Below, piece after piece: positions 16,566 through 25,891 of a stretch of DNA of 26,833 nucleotides. The DNA comes from Chrysochromulina tobinii (lineage: Eukaryota; Haptophyta; Prymnesiales; Chrysochromulinaceae): NCBI GenBank assembly GCA_001275005.1, contig JWZX01002334.1:1-26833 (forward strand), given 5' to 3'. The notes under the pieces are model-generated. The model saw nothing but the letters and a program-made list of their open reading frames with translations, was not told where the DNA came from and did no database searches. Numbering within the stretch: position 1 is the stretch's first letter; every line of letters starts with the position of its first letter. A program made the translations under genes and the position numbers.

Positions 16566-18014
16566 ATGATGGGAGTGATGTTCAGCTGGATCTTGGTGGC
16601 GATGCACACACATACATCCCCAAGTCGTGCGCGAATGGACGACGACTGCGTGGACGTCCCTGCAGCACCCGACTATGACCCGACGGTCTGCTTCTCGTTG
16701 AGCAACCTTTCGGCGTTGCCAAAGCAGTGCATTGCGCCGACATGGTCCCTGGATCCTCCCTGCCCTAAGTGCTGGACAAACGACGCGCCTGAGTACGTGC
16801 CGGGCACGAGTCCTACGACGTTGACGAACGAGCTCAAAGCTGCACTCCAGTCGCAGCTTCCGGAATATCTAGACCTCATGCAGCGCCAGCGGCCGCCCTC
16901 GCACGCAGATGACGGCACGATCTTCTCGGGCATCGGCGCGCGCGCGCTGCTGTACCTCAAGCTTCACGAGGCGACCGGCGATCCAAAGTTTCTTGCGCAG
17001 GCCAATCCGTACGTTGATGCGATGGCGGCCAAGATCGAGTCACAGAAGTTGGACGATCGCGCCACGGGCGCGACTGGCTTTCAATGGTCGCACATCGGCA
17101 TGAGCTGTGTGGCTGCGCTCGCAGCCGACCGCGCGGGCGACGCAGCCAAGGCGGGGCAGTACGTGCAGGACGTGCGCGCGGCCTTCACGAATGGTGACGG
17201 AACATACGACGACTTCGATTCGGGCGGTGCGGGCCTGTTGTACGCCGCGCGCTTCCTCGACGAAAACCTTGCGCCTTCGGGCAAGCCCTACATCCCTCGG
17301 CCACTCGTGTACGGACTCGCGTCGCGCATCATCAACCGGGGCAGCGCGACGGCCACGGCCGCCGGGCACCCGGGCGTCATGCAGTGGCACGGCCCGAATG
17401 ACGACGGCCTCTGGCTCGGCCAAAGCCACGGTGTGGCGGGCGTGGTGCAGCAGCTGCTCGAGGTGCCCGAGCTGCTCGAGAACGCAACCGCGCTCGGCTT
17501 CCTCCGGCGCACGCTCGACTGGGTGGTGTCGCAGCAGTTTGCGAGCGGCAACTTCCCGACGGAGTACTACAATGCCACCGAGGATGTACTCGTACAATGG
17601 GATCACGGAGCGCCGGGCGTCGCCGCGGCACTGCTCGCCGGATGGAGGGCCTTTGGGCAGGCGTCGTATCGGGCGTCTGCCGAGCGGGCACTCGAGTGCG
17701 TGTGGGAACGCGGGCTGCTGCTCAAGGGGCTCATGAACTGCCACGGTATCGGCGGCAACATCTGGATGCAGCTGTATGCGGCCAAGCTTACGGGCGACCT
17801 CAAGTACCGGTACCGCGCCCTTGCCTTTTTAGGGACGGTCCTGAGCACACCGCTTCTGTCCAATCTCACCCAGATGCGACAGCCACAGCCGCTGCCCAAC
17901 GCGCCGTGGGGTTTTTGGACCGGCTCTATAGAGTCCAGCATCGAGCTCTGGACTGATTTGCTCTATCGCGGGCCGGCCAACGCAAGCATGACAGGTTGGG
18001 AAGCGCGCCTGTGA
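16566..18014 (+). CDS. LanC-like (LANCL-type) protein with altered zinc site
   Basis: 482 aa from ATG 16566; the frame continues upstream to 16020 but that part is antisense to the chromodomain gene. The LanC alpha/alpha-barrel signatures are in order: FSGIGARALLYLKLHE (~120-135), GAGLLYAARF (~221), GLWLGQSHGVAGV (281-293), QWDHGAPGVAAALL (344-357) and NCHGIGGN (391-398). In LANCL1 three residues bind zinc: a Cys in WCHGAPG and the Cys-His of CHG. Here C392 and H393 are present but the first ligand is Asp (D346). LANCLs add glutathione to dehydroamino acids in proteins; whether this one is active is unclear. There is a short hydrophobic N-terminus (MFSWILVAM), Cys pairs near it and five NxS/T sequons, so a lumenal or secreted location is possible. 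Confidence 0.85.
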   Translation: MMGVMFSWILVAMHTHTSPSRARMDDDCVDVPAAPDYDPTVCFSLSNLSALPKQCIAPTWSLDPPCPKCWTNDAPEYVPGTSPTTLTNELKAALQSQLPEYLDLMQRQRPPSHADDGTIFSGIGARALLYLKLHEATGDPKFLAQANPYVDAMAAKIESQKLDDRATGATGFQWSHIGMSCVAALAADRAGDAAKAGQYVQDVRAAFTNGDGTYDDFDSGGAGLLYAARFLDENLAPSGKPYIPRPLVYGLASRIINRGSATATAAGHPGVMQWHGPNDDGLWLGQSHGVAGVVQQLLEVPELLENATALGFLRRTLDWVVSQQFASGNFPTEYYNATEDVLVQWDHGAPGVAAALLAGWRAFGQASYRASAERALECVWERGLLLKGLMNCHGIGGNIWMQLYAAKLTGDLKYRYRALAFLGTVLSTPLLSNLTQMRQPQPLPNAPWGFWTGSIESSIELWTDLLYRGPANASMTGWEARL

Positions 18015-18705
18015 TCAGAATGGCACTCAGAAATGACAGAAATGACAGGTTTGGAGCATGGCAGGCTGGGCGGCGCGCCTGTGAGCGCAGCGCAGAGCGC
18101 GCGGGTCGGGCGTTCGCCCTTACGTAGCGCGCGCAAGGGTGCAGTGGCCGGCCGATTCGTCAAATGGTGCAGTGGCCGGCCGATTCTTCGTCGTCCGCCG
18201 CTCTACGTGATGCCCAGAGCCCCCCGCCGTCGACCCCCGCCGCGCCCACCGCTGCATCACGGGGGAATGATCTGTTTCGTGAGTTTGTGCGGATGGCCTT
18301 TTGTGTGGACACCCTCTGTCAGCCGATAGCATCTGCGGCGGATAGCCTCGCCTGCACGGATATTATTTGTTATGCCTATCGTATGGTGTCGCGTGTCGGC
18401 GCACGCGTCTAATCGCGGGTACGCCAAGAGCGGCTCCCGGCGGCGGATCGAACATGAAATTCATACTACGGTAATTCCCTAAGGCTAAGCGCTAAGGTGT
18501 AACGACACGCGCATCTTCCATCTATCTAGTATGTTAACAGCGTGTAGAGAGTGTAGTAAATCCGCCCGACTTGAAAATCAGCAGCACGCCTCGCCCCGCC
18601 GGCCGGAGCGGGACGCCACAATTTCCGAATGCATTATGGTGCGCCGCTGCCGTTCGACGGCGGCGCGGCGAGCGCAACGTTAGCTCCGCGCCAGCCTCGC
18701 CGCCC
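18015..18705. other. Convergent intergenic region with 28-nt tandem repeat
   Basis: No gene supported. A 28-nt repeat is present twice (18138-18165, 18166-18193), each containing the palindrome GGCCGGCC. The LanC-like stop region is echoed by a degenerate copy (TGACAGGTT..GCGCGCCTGTGA at about 17989-18014 and 18041-18082), suggesting a local duplication of the gene's end. Confidence 0.5.
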
Positions 18706-21700
18706 TCACCATCGAGCGCCTCCGGGTGCGTCGCGGTCGATGGGCGCGTGGCCTTCACCGATGAGCCGCTTGGAGGTGCCGGCTCGGCCGTCACCCTCCT
18801 CCTCCTCCTCCTCCTCGTCGTCTTGCGCCTGGCCGACAAAGTAGAGTTGCCTCGTGGATGCAGAGTGGATGGAGAACTTTCCAACGCGGTCCGGTGGCGC
18901 AACGTCACACAGCCCGAGGAAGGCAAAGATTTGCGCCTCCTTGCGCCAGGGCTGGCCGTGTTGGTCAGTGCGAATGTAGAATCCGCACGGGCACATCTCA
19001 CCCCCCTCGCGTTGTGCGGGGCGAAGCCCCTTCTCCGAGAGTGAGTAGCCCTGCGCGTTCGCCACTCGCGAGACGTACCGGTTAAAGGCAGCCGAGCCGG
19101 TGAGATGAAGCAGCGCAAAGGGCTCCTCGTGCTCGTCGAAGCACCGGATGTCCATGCGACGGTGCAGAGCGCCCGGCACGGCGCCCAGCCGGCACAGCCC
19201 CATGAAGAAGCCGCCCGCGAAGGCTCCCTCCTGCCCCGTCGAGCGCCCGTATTTGTCGAATGCTTCTTCCTTGGGCATCGTGAGTACGTCGGTGAGCAGA
19301 CCGCATCGCTGGAGCTCCGCGATAAGCGCGAGTAGCACGCGCAGCTTCAAAGACTGCCGCACGGCGCCGCGGCCCACCACGGCGCCGCTGCCCACCACGG
19401 CGCCGCAGCCCGCCGTGGCCTCGCCGCCGCCCGCGCGGCCGCCGGCAGTCACGAACGACGATGCAGGAACGAGCGCTTCGCCAGGTCTACCAGTGCCGCC
19501 GCTGACGGCGCTTCGGTCAGCGTCATCGTCGTTGTCATCGTCCTCACCAGCGGCGACCCGGAGCGCGGCACCGTCAAGGCGGGGGTTGGGGTCAGGGAGC
19601 ACGAGCAGGATGTCGATGTCGTGTGCGCTACTCGCGCCACGACGGAACGAGCCCGTGAGCTGCAGGCGCGGAGACCGGCCGGGCGCGAGGTCGAGCGCCG
19701 TGCTGCGCGCGATGGCCTCGACCTGACGAAACACGGCCTCGATCTCCTCGCGTGGGATTGGTTGCTGCAGCTCCTCGTGCAGCTCAAGGCATCGCACCGC
19801 GCCGGACGTCATGTGCAGCGCGGCGTGCAGCGCTGGACCACCCGCACGCAGCTCCGCGACGGAGTGCACCCCGTGCTCACGAATGAGCACGTTGGCCTTC
19901 TCCAGCCCGATGCCCCACACGCGCATCAGCTCCTCGCGCGCGATCTGCTCGGGCAGCGCGCGTAGGCTCTCCGTGCGGCTGAGAGAGCCCAGTCGGTAGA
20001 GCTCCACGCACTTCTGGACGGTGGCTTCGCCAATCCCGTGTACCCGGCGCAACGCTTGCAGCGTTTTGAGACTCACTGGCTCGCGCAAATGATGCTCTAT
20101 GGCACCTGGAGCCTGTAGATAGTGTTGGTTACGTGCCCAGCTGCCGTGCTGGCCAGAGCCGCCCGCGCCGCTCTTGTACGCCGCCCCAAGCTTCTTGATC
20201 TCGGCGATGATGAACTCCTTGGTGGAGAGGCCCTGAGCGAGCGCGACCGCGGGGCCGAGCGCGTCCATGTCATCGTCCTCATCCTCGGTGTCGGCGGCGG
20301 CCCGGGGCTGGTCCGTGGTGTGTGAGCGGGCGCTGCTGTGCGCAAATGCCTGCTGGAAAGGGTGCGTGAGCGAGCGGGCGCCGCCGCCAACGCCGCTGCC
20401 GCCACCGCCAACACCATGTGTGCCAGCATCGCCGCCGTTCAGGGCTCCAGCGCCTCCTCCAGCACTGGCGCCAGCACTGGCGCCTCCGCCGAAAGCACCG
20501 CCGCCAAAGACGTCGCCGCCGATGCCGCTGCCGCCGCCCGCGCCGCCGCTGAAGCCGCCGCTCAAGCCTTGCATACCATCACGAGAGAAGCTCGCAGCGC
20601 CCACGGCAGCGCTCAAGCCTGGCATACCATCACGAGAGAAGCTCGCAGCGCCCACGGCAGCGCTCAAGCCTGGCATACCATCACGAGAGAAGCTCGCAGC
20701 GCCCACGGCAGCGTGTTTGGATGGGGTCGTCTGCGTGCGCCGCTCTCGCTCTGGGTCGGCTGGATGGCGATATACATCGAGCTGACCGGGATCGGGCAGG
20801 CGCCGCTTGGCTTTGATGCACGCAGGCACCCAGTTCTGGTCGTACACGATAGGCCATCGAGAGCGCTCCAAGGTCGACAGGGCGCCCACCTGATGAGAGA
20901 GGCAATCAGAGGTCATCAGAGGTCATCAGCGCTCCAAGGTCGACAGGGCGCCCACCTGATGAGAGAGGCAATCAGAGGTCATCAGAGGTCATCAGCGCTC
21001 CAAGGTCGACAGGGCGCGCACCGCCGCCTCTGGCTCAACAGCGCGATCGATTATGAGGCAGGTGGCGTCGTGCACGCTGTCCACAAGTATCGCGCCGTGG
21101 AGGCGCGCGAGCCTTGCTGCATTGTCATACATCTTGCCGCCGACCCGGTACTCACCCTTGCGACCGATGAGGAACTTGAGGCCGCTAAAGATCCCCGCCG
21201 GCACAGCCGCCAACACCGCCGCCGGCGCTGTCACCGTCACCGGCACCGGCACCACCGCCGACACCGCAGCCGGCACCGGCACCGGCACCACCGCGGCTCC
21301 CGCTGCAGCGTCTGCAGCCGCCGCCGGTTCGGGTGGCGGCGCTGTAGTCGGCCGTGGACGCACAGAGGCGGGCAGGTCCATCCACTCGGCAGCGCTGCCT
21401 GTCCGTTTCTCGGCTTGCCTGGGCAGTGATGGCTGGACCGCAGGCCCTGCCACTTTCACTTGTCGCGCGCTCAGCCGCGGAGGTAAGGCCACGCGGATCT
21501 CCATTCCCGGTCCGTAGCCGGGAGGTACCACGTAGGCGAGAAGCGTGCCATCGGGGGCCGCCATTCGGAACTGACGGCCCGCAACGCAGCCCTGCGGGAT
21601 GACCGCGTCGAGCGTCGCAGGCGCCGCCGTGGCTCTTGGTGGCGCGCGCGGCAGCCCGCAGAGCGAGTATCCGGTGAAGCCTTCCCGAAGGCCACTCGGG

Positions 21701-22059
21701 TTGAACGCCACTGAGTCGCGATTTGGCACGCTGACAAACAAGATCGGGTCGTCAGACTCGCATCCTGGGGGCTGATACTTCTCGTTATCAGCGTCTCGCG
21801 TCACCTCAACGGGCACGTCGTTCGGAAGTATAAAGCCATTAAGCCACGAGCGGCGCTTGCCTCGCAGCAGGACGGTCACGGTGGAGGTCGCCGAGCAGCG
21901 GCGCAGCTCGAAGTGCACTCGCGACAAGTATGGGTCGCCGTGCGCGTGCACGTCGCACCGGCTTGCGTCTCGACCGATGAGCACAACTTCGCTCGTGAGC
22001 GGCACATCTGCAGAGCCGTCGTGTGGCCGGAGAGTGAGTAAAGGCAGCACGGACGACAT
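18706..22059 (-). CDS. FHA-BRCT-DNA polymerase X (Pol lambda/beta-like), 2 exons
   Basis: Exons 22059-21022 and 20889-18706 join in phase 0 (1073 aa). Domains in order: FHA (~20-80) with all five signature residues (G29 R30, S46, H49, N74 in the N-G turn); a beta-rich VIPQG..PPGYGPG module (~150-193); a Pro/Val/Ala linker; a BRCT domain (~288-385) that the intron interrupts (RLHGAILVDSVHD, then WPIVYDQNWVPACI); a Gly-rich linker with a 17-residue repeat; two helix-hairpin-helix motifs (HGIGE ~630, WGIGLEK ~671); and the PolX catalytic core, GSFRRG (759-764), catalytic D770 and D772 in HDIDI, third Asp D926 in RRMDIR, and TGSAAFNR. All catalytic residues are kept, so gap-filling repair synthesis or end joining in the nucleus is expected. 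A Gly/Ala/Asp-rich insert separates the second and third catalytic Asp. An FHA domain is not usual for PolX. Confidence 0.87.
20575..20727 (-). repeat. 51-nt tandem repeat coding for a PolX linker
   Basis: Three copies of a 51-nt unit (period 20575, 20626, 20677) encode the 17-residue repeat AAVGAASFSRDGMPGLS between BRCT and the polymerase domain. The copies are almost identical, so the expansion is recent. Confidence 0.9.
20863..21017 (-). repeat. 66-nt tandem repeat spanning the PolX exon-intron junctions
   Basis: Two full 66-nt copies (20863-20928, 20929-20994) and a partial third (20995-21017). Each full copy holds the 27-nt exon start (GTGGGCGCC..GAGCGC on the minus strand) plus 39 nt of intron-like sequence. 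The copies are identical to each other. Confidence 0.92.
20890..21021 (-). other. Intron of the PolX gene (132 nt = 2 x 66)
   Basis: Donor GTGCGCGCC, acceptor TCTCTCATCAG before GTGGGCGCC. Its removal joins the two halves of the BRCT domain and preserves frame; without splicing the protein stops after LSTLER. It is two tandem copies long, with an internal CATCAG|GTGGGC junction at the copy boundary that could act as a recursive splice (zero-length exon) site. The 3' part has repeated CTGAT branch-point-like motifs and a pyrimidine tract. Confidence 0.88.
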
Positions 22060-22105
22060 GATGTGAACGAAACGTGATATGTGACGTTAACACGACAGAG
22101 CCGGG

Positions 22106-22130
22106 CTACGGCACTGTTAGTGCCCGCTCA
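22106..22130 (+). repeat. Dispersed 25-nt motif, copy 2, with hairpin
   Basis: Differs at one position from 4464-4488. In this copy GGCACT-GTT-AGTGCC (22110-22124) is a perfect 6-bp hairpin with a 3-nt loop. It lies in the 221-bp space between the PolX start codon and the carboxypeptidase stop, followed by GGATACACA. A partial relative is at 22230-22249. Confidence 0.75.
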
Positions 22131-22280
22131 GGATACACACACCTCACATGACCCCGTACGAGACACGGAGCACATGCGCCGCAGCTCGCGGCATTGATTT
22201 CTAACACTCACGCGACAGCTGTTTTAACAGGAACTGTTACTGCCCCTCAGTGAGAACGGTACCCCGACTCAGCGTGGGAC

Positions 22281-24255
22281 TCACTTGATGCGCGGCGGCA
22301 GCGGCTTGTTCCCGATGAAGGCCTCCATCATCGTGTACGCTGCCGACGGTCGGTAAGTCGGCGCTAGATGGCCCGCTCCTTTGATGGACACAAACGTCGC
22401 CTGGCCGTCCGCCCATTCCATCACGTAGCCGCCCTGTACCTTGCGCCCAGCCGGCAAGACGCCAAACGGGCGCCACGGCTGCGTGAGCGGCAGGCCAAGC
22501 GGCCGAGCTGCCGGGTCGGAGGCGTTGAGCCGTCCGGCAGGCGTCCACACGCCAGAGCCGTTGCCGAAAAAGGGGACCCACACATCGTACATGGGAAGCG
22601 TCTGCAGCCCTGATGCGTCCGAATCCCCCTCGTAGACGAGCACTCGCAGGCCGGCCTTGAGCGCGCGCTCGTACACGGGGCCGACAAACGGCGCGTCGAT
22701 CGTATAGTTCATGCCGACGCCGTTATCGAGCACGATGAAGTTGTTATCGAGTGGGATGCCGAGGGCGGTCAGGGTCGCATTCGATCGAAAGTACACCTCC
22801 ATCGAGTCCACGAGGCACGCCGCCCCGAGCCCGGAGTCGCCGTCGCCGTAGGACCGGAAGGCCGGCCCCGCTGCCTCAGACGCGTCGTCATGGGCACGAT
22901 GACGCGAGACGGCCCCCCCTTTGGTGCGCGCCCCCTGCTCCTCGACCGTCGCGACCACACGTCCTGCCGCGTGCGCCGGCTGCGAAAGACGTCGGTGCGC
23001 GAGGCGCCGGTGGCGCCGGCGCGGCGGCTGGCGGTGCGTGCGCGCTGGCGGTGCGTGCGCGCTGGAGGCGCCGGCTTCGGCGGCGGGTGCAGCGCCGTTG
23101 ATCTCCCCAGTCTCCCCTAGCCGACGAGTGCCGGAGATCTCGTCCGTCACCTCGTCGGGGCAGGCCTCGAAGAGGTTGTACACGAAGAAGTAGCCTACTT
23201 CTTCGGCCATTCGCACGCTGACGAGGTGAGTGCACGCCGGGCTCCAGTTTGGGGGCGGCGTGATCCCCACGAGCTCCTCGTGCGTGCACGTCGCCATGAT
23301 CTCATCCTTGAGGCCCGTCGAGAACTGCGAGTGGCCCCAAAAGAACTGCACGTCCCAGTACGGGCCCGGCAGCGTGTTCGGATATTGGAACCCGTTGTTG
23401 AAGAGGTCGATGCACCAGTTGACTGGCCGGCCTGGCATGGGCACGCACGAAGTGCACCCGTCTCCGATGGCGAAGCCAACAAGGTTGACGCCGGGGATCG
23501 GGTCCTTGAGCCACGCGTCGATAAAGTACGGGATGTAGACGCCCGCGTCTGCGTCGCGAGGGCATGAGGACAGTCAGGGAGACACTCCGAAAGGCACTCC
23601 GAGGAGCCATGCAAGGAGAAGGAGCATCGTGAGGGACAATTCGAGGGCTAGCCAGCGCACAGCTCTCGCCAACAATCGTCACCGGGTTCTTGTTCTTCGC
23701 CAACTCGGGAAAGGCCTTGGTGAAGAAGGCGATGTGCGCCTGGTGGTCGGCGGCGGCGACGCTCAGATCCGTCCACGGGCCGCACGAGTAGGCGTCACCG
23801 CTCGGCCCACCAGTGGAACCCGCCGTGCCGTTGCCCTCGGTGCAGAACGAGGCGCCCATGGGTGCGGGTGAATCGATCTCGCACAGCGACGTGACGTTCG
23901 CCCATGTGTACCGATTCGGCAGAGGCGTGGGCAGACCAGTCTTCTTGAAATCCTCGGTGGCATACGACGCGTCGGAGAGCAGAAAGGGTCCGAACTCCTG
24001 GAAGAGCCCGTACGTACTGGGGGCACCCGGCCCGCCATTGTACCACAAAGTCATGGGCTTCTGTTCCCAGTCTGGCGACATGGCGCAAATGTAGTGAAAG
24101 TACATCTTGCCACGGCCCGATGGTGGTACGCCTGCATCCAGGAATCCAGAGTAGTACTCGTAAGGTGCGGTCGAAGGGACGCCGGGCAGCGTCGCTTTCA
24201 TGCGCACGGGCGGAGGCTCCGTGGCAGCGAGTGCGGCGTGGACGAAAGGCAGCAT
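22281..24255 (-). CDS. Serine carboxypeptidase (peptidase family S10), 2 exons
   Basis: Exons 24255-23661 and 23548-22281 join in phase 1 to 620 aa. The splice falls inside the catalytic motif and restores VTIVGES-YAGVYIPYF, the S10 signature, with Ser198. Other hallmarks are TLWYNGGPGAPS (~69-80, oxyanion), the catalytic Asp in LVYEGDSD (D509) and FVSIKGAGHLAP (H592), so the triad is complete. S10 enzymes remove C-terminal residues at acid pH in the vacuole or secretory path. The N-terminus (MLPFVHAALAATEPPP) is a short, weak signal peptide; a longer one may lie in an undetected 5' exon. Between the two core halves (~333-440) is an Arg/His/Ala-rich insert where S10 proteins often have an excised linker. 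About seven sequons fit glycosylation. Confidence 0.9.
23549..23660 (-). other. Intron of the carboxypeptidase gene (112 nt)
   Basis: Donor GTGCGCTGG after GAGAGCT, acceptor GACGCAG before ACGCGGGC. A CTGAC branch-point-like motif lies about 24 nt before the acceptor. The ends are fixed by recovery of the conserved GESYAGVYIP motif. Unlike the other introns there is no clear copy of the exon at its edge. Confidence 0.9.
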
Positions 24256-24467
24256 GGATGGGTCGGAGTCTCCGAGCGCGCCGTTTCATGCGATTCGACT
24301 TTCTGTCTCGCTTCACACTGTTGGTCTGAGCAAATGCTCGCGACAAAATTATACTTCGGTACATGTACCTAGTTTGACGGTCCAAGTTCCGTCAACCCGT
24401 CCGATCACGAACAATCCAAACAAGGATTTTTGCGGGGTGTCCGCCGTCAGCAAGACCATCCGTCCTA
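24256..24467. promoter_or_regulatory. Bidirectional promoter region with palindromes
   Basis: 212 bp between divergent starts. It holds the 12-nt perfect palindrome GGTACATGTACC (24358-24369) and, 4 nt further on, a hairpin TTGACGG / CCGTCAA (24374-24380, 24389-24395; 8-nt loop). Both are candidate regulatory sites for the two genes. Confidence 0.5.
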
Positions 24468-25891
24468 ATGATGGGCCTGGCTCAGGCGCTGCTCATGGCG
24501 GCCGCTGCGGCGCTCGACCCGGCCGTGGGGGAGGTGGGCGTGCTCAACGGTGGGCGCCACTCGCGCCAGGAAGTGGCCAACGAAGTCTCTGGCGGCGATC
24601 TAGCGAAAGAACTCAGCGAGGTCCTCGGCACCGAGAACCGGATCGGCTTCCGCCACTGCGGACTGTCGATCGGCTCGGAGGACGGCAGCGACTCCACCGT
24701 CGTGCACTCGCTCGATCGCATCGCCAAGGTCGCCCGGATCCTGCATTCGTACCCCGACCTGAGGGTGATGATCGAGGGCCACGTGCACACCTCGGCCCCG
24801 CCCGAGATCGCCCAGTCCTACTCCGAGTACCGCGCCAACTTCGTCGCGGCCATCCTCGAGGAGGAGCACGGCATCTGCCCCGGCCGCGTGGAGACACGGG
24901 GCTGGGGTCTCCACGCCGCTCAGGCCGCGCTCTCTTCCGAGCACCCCAACGCGCGGTCCGCCAAGGCCGGATATGGCTGGGTGGAGATCTTCGTACTGGT
25001 GCGTCGCGGTCTCGCGGAGGGAGCGTCTCGAACTCGCGACGTGCCTTGCCCGGCGCGGTGGCGCGGCTATCAGCCTGGCTGGCTGGCTGGCTGCCTGACG
25101 GCGTCCTTCTCGTCCCTGCCTGACGTCGCCGGTGCCCGCCGTGCCAGGTGCCCATGGGCCACTGCCAACATGTCTTCCCCCAGGTGCCCGACTACTACCT
25201 CGCTGCGATGGCCTCGATCGCGGGCGAGGCGCAGCGGCCCGTGGAGCTCGATGCGCCCGAGACGGCACCCACCTCGGCGCCCTCGCTCGGCACACCACCG
25301 CCGCCCGCGCCGCGCTCGCAGCCCACTTCCCACCCGATCTTCTTCATGCAGCCTGGCGCACAGGTGGGCGAGCCGGTGGCGCTGCACCTCGTCGAGCCTC
25401 GGTACATGCTGCTCGCCCAGCGCGTGTGGGCAACGGACAAGATGTTCATTTACTGCGCCGACGAAAAGGTTGCGTGGCCGGCCCACGTCGATCCTGATGC
25501 ATGCGTCGTCGTGCGCATGCAGAGCGCAATCTTCTCTCCGAATGGCGAAGCGGACATTCTCGGCACCGCCACGGCGCCCTTCCGGCTGCATCATGCGAGC
25601 ATCGAGCCGGGCACAGGCGGGCTCTTCAGCACGGACGATCCGCTTCCCCACACCGCGGAGGAGGGCAAGAATCATCACCCGCCCAATCTCCCGCCCAATC
25701 TGGCCCGTCCGGTGCCCATGTTCTTCGTCGCAGTTGCGCTGTACGTGCTGTTCTTGAAGAGCAAGCGCAAGCCACGCGCCCAGGCTGCGCCGATGTCGCC
25801 ACTGCCAGGCAAGATCGTCGTCGGCAAGGTCGTCGTCGGCAAGGTCGTACCGATCTCGACAGTGCCAGGCAAGATCGTCATCGTCAAATGA
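24468..25891 (+). CDS. Type I membrane protein with OmpA-like and Lon-N-like domains (2 exons)
   Basis: Exons 24468-24998 and 25184-25891 give 412 aa. It begins with a signal peptide (MMGLAQALLMAAAAALDPA). Residues ~60-175 resemble an OmpA C-terminal (peptidoglycan-binding-like) fold: LDRIAKVARILHSYPDLRVMIEGHVHTS, YSEYRANFVAAIL, RVETRGWG and WVEIFV; the usual GHTD is GHVH. Residues ~228-325 match the Lon substrate-binding (LON-N) pattern: HPIFFMQPGAQVGEPVALHLVEPRY, then VVVRMQSAIFSPNGEADILG and ASIEPGTGGL. A single membrane span (PMFFVAVALYVLFL, ~354-367) and a basic tail with PGKIVVGKVVVGK repeats follow. Both recognisable domains would be lumenal or extracellular. Role unknown; the start at tandem ATGs (24468, 24471) looks secure. 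Confidence 0.68.
24999..25183 (+). other. Intron of the OmpA/Lon-like gene (185 nt), alternative acceptors
   Basis: Donor GTGCGTCGCG, acceptor TCTTCCCCCAG before GTGCCCGAC. A second in-frame acceptor, GTGCCAG before GTGCCCATG, ends at 25147 and would add 12 residues (VPMGHCQHVFPQ). A GTACTG two codons earlier (24993) is another possible donor. The intron contains a short (CTGG)n run near 25075-25090. A frame change between the halves makes an intron necessary; the exact ends are the best choice, not proven. Confidence 0.7.

Noticed and set aside
20338-21429. 363-codon plus-strand open frame across the PolX gene
   Set aside because: It is antisense to the conserved PolX/BRCT coding sequence, is Arg/His-rich and repetitive, and owes its length to GC-rich codon bias and repeats with periods divisible by three.
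22890-23120. An additional intron in the Arg/His-rich insert of the carboxypeptidase
   Set aside because: The frame is open throughout and no convincing donor-acceptor pair with a branch point was seen; S10 proteins often have a variable linker here.
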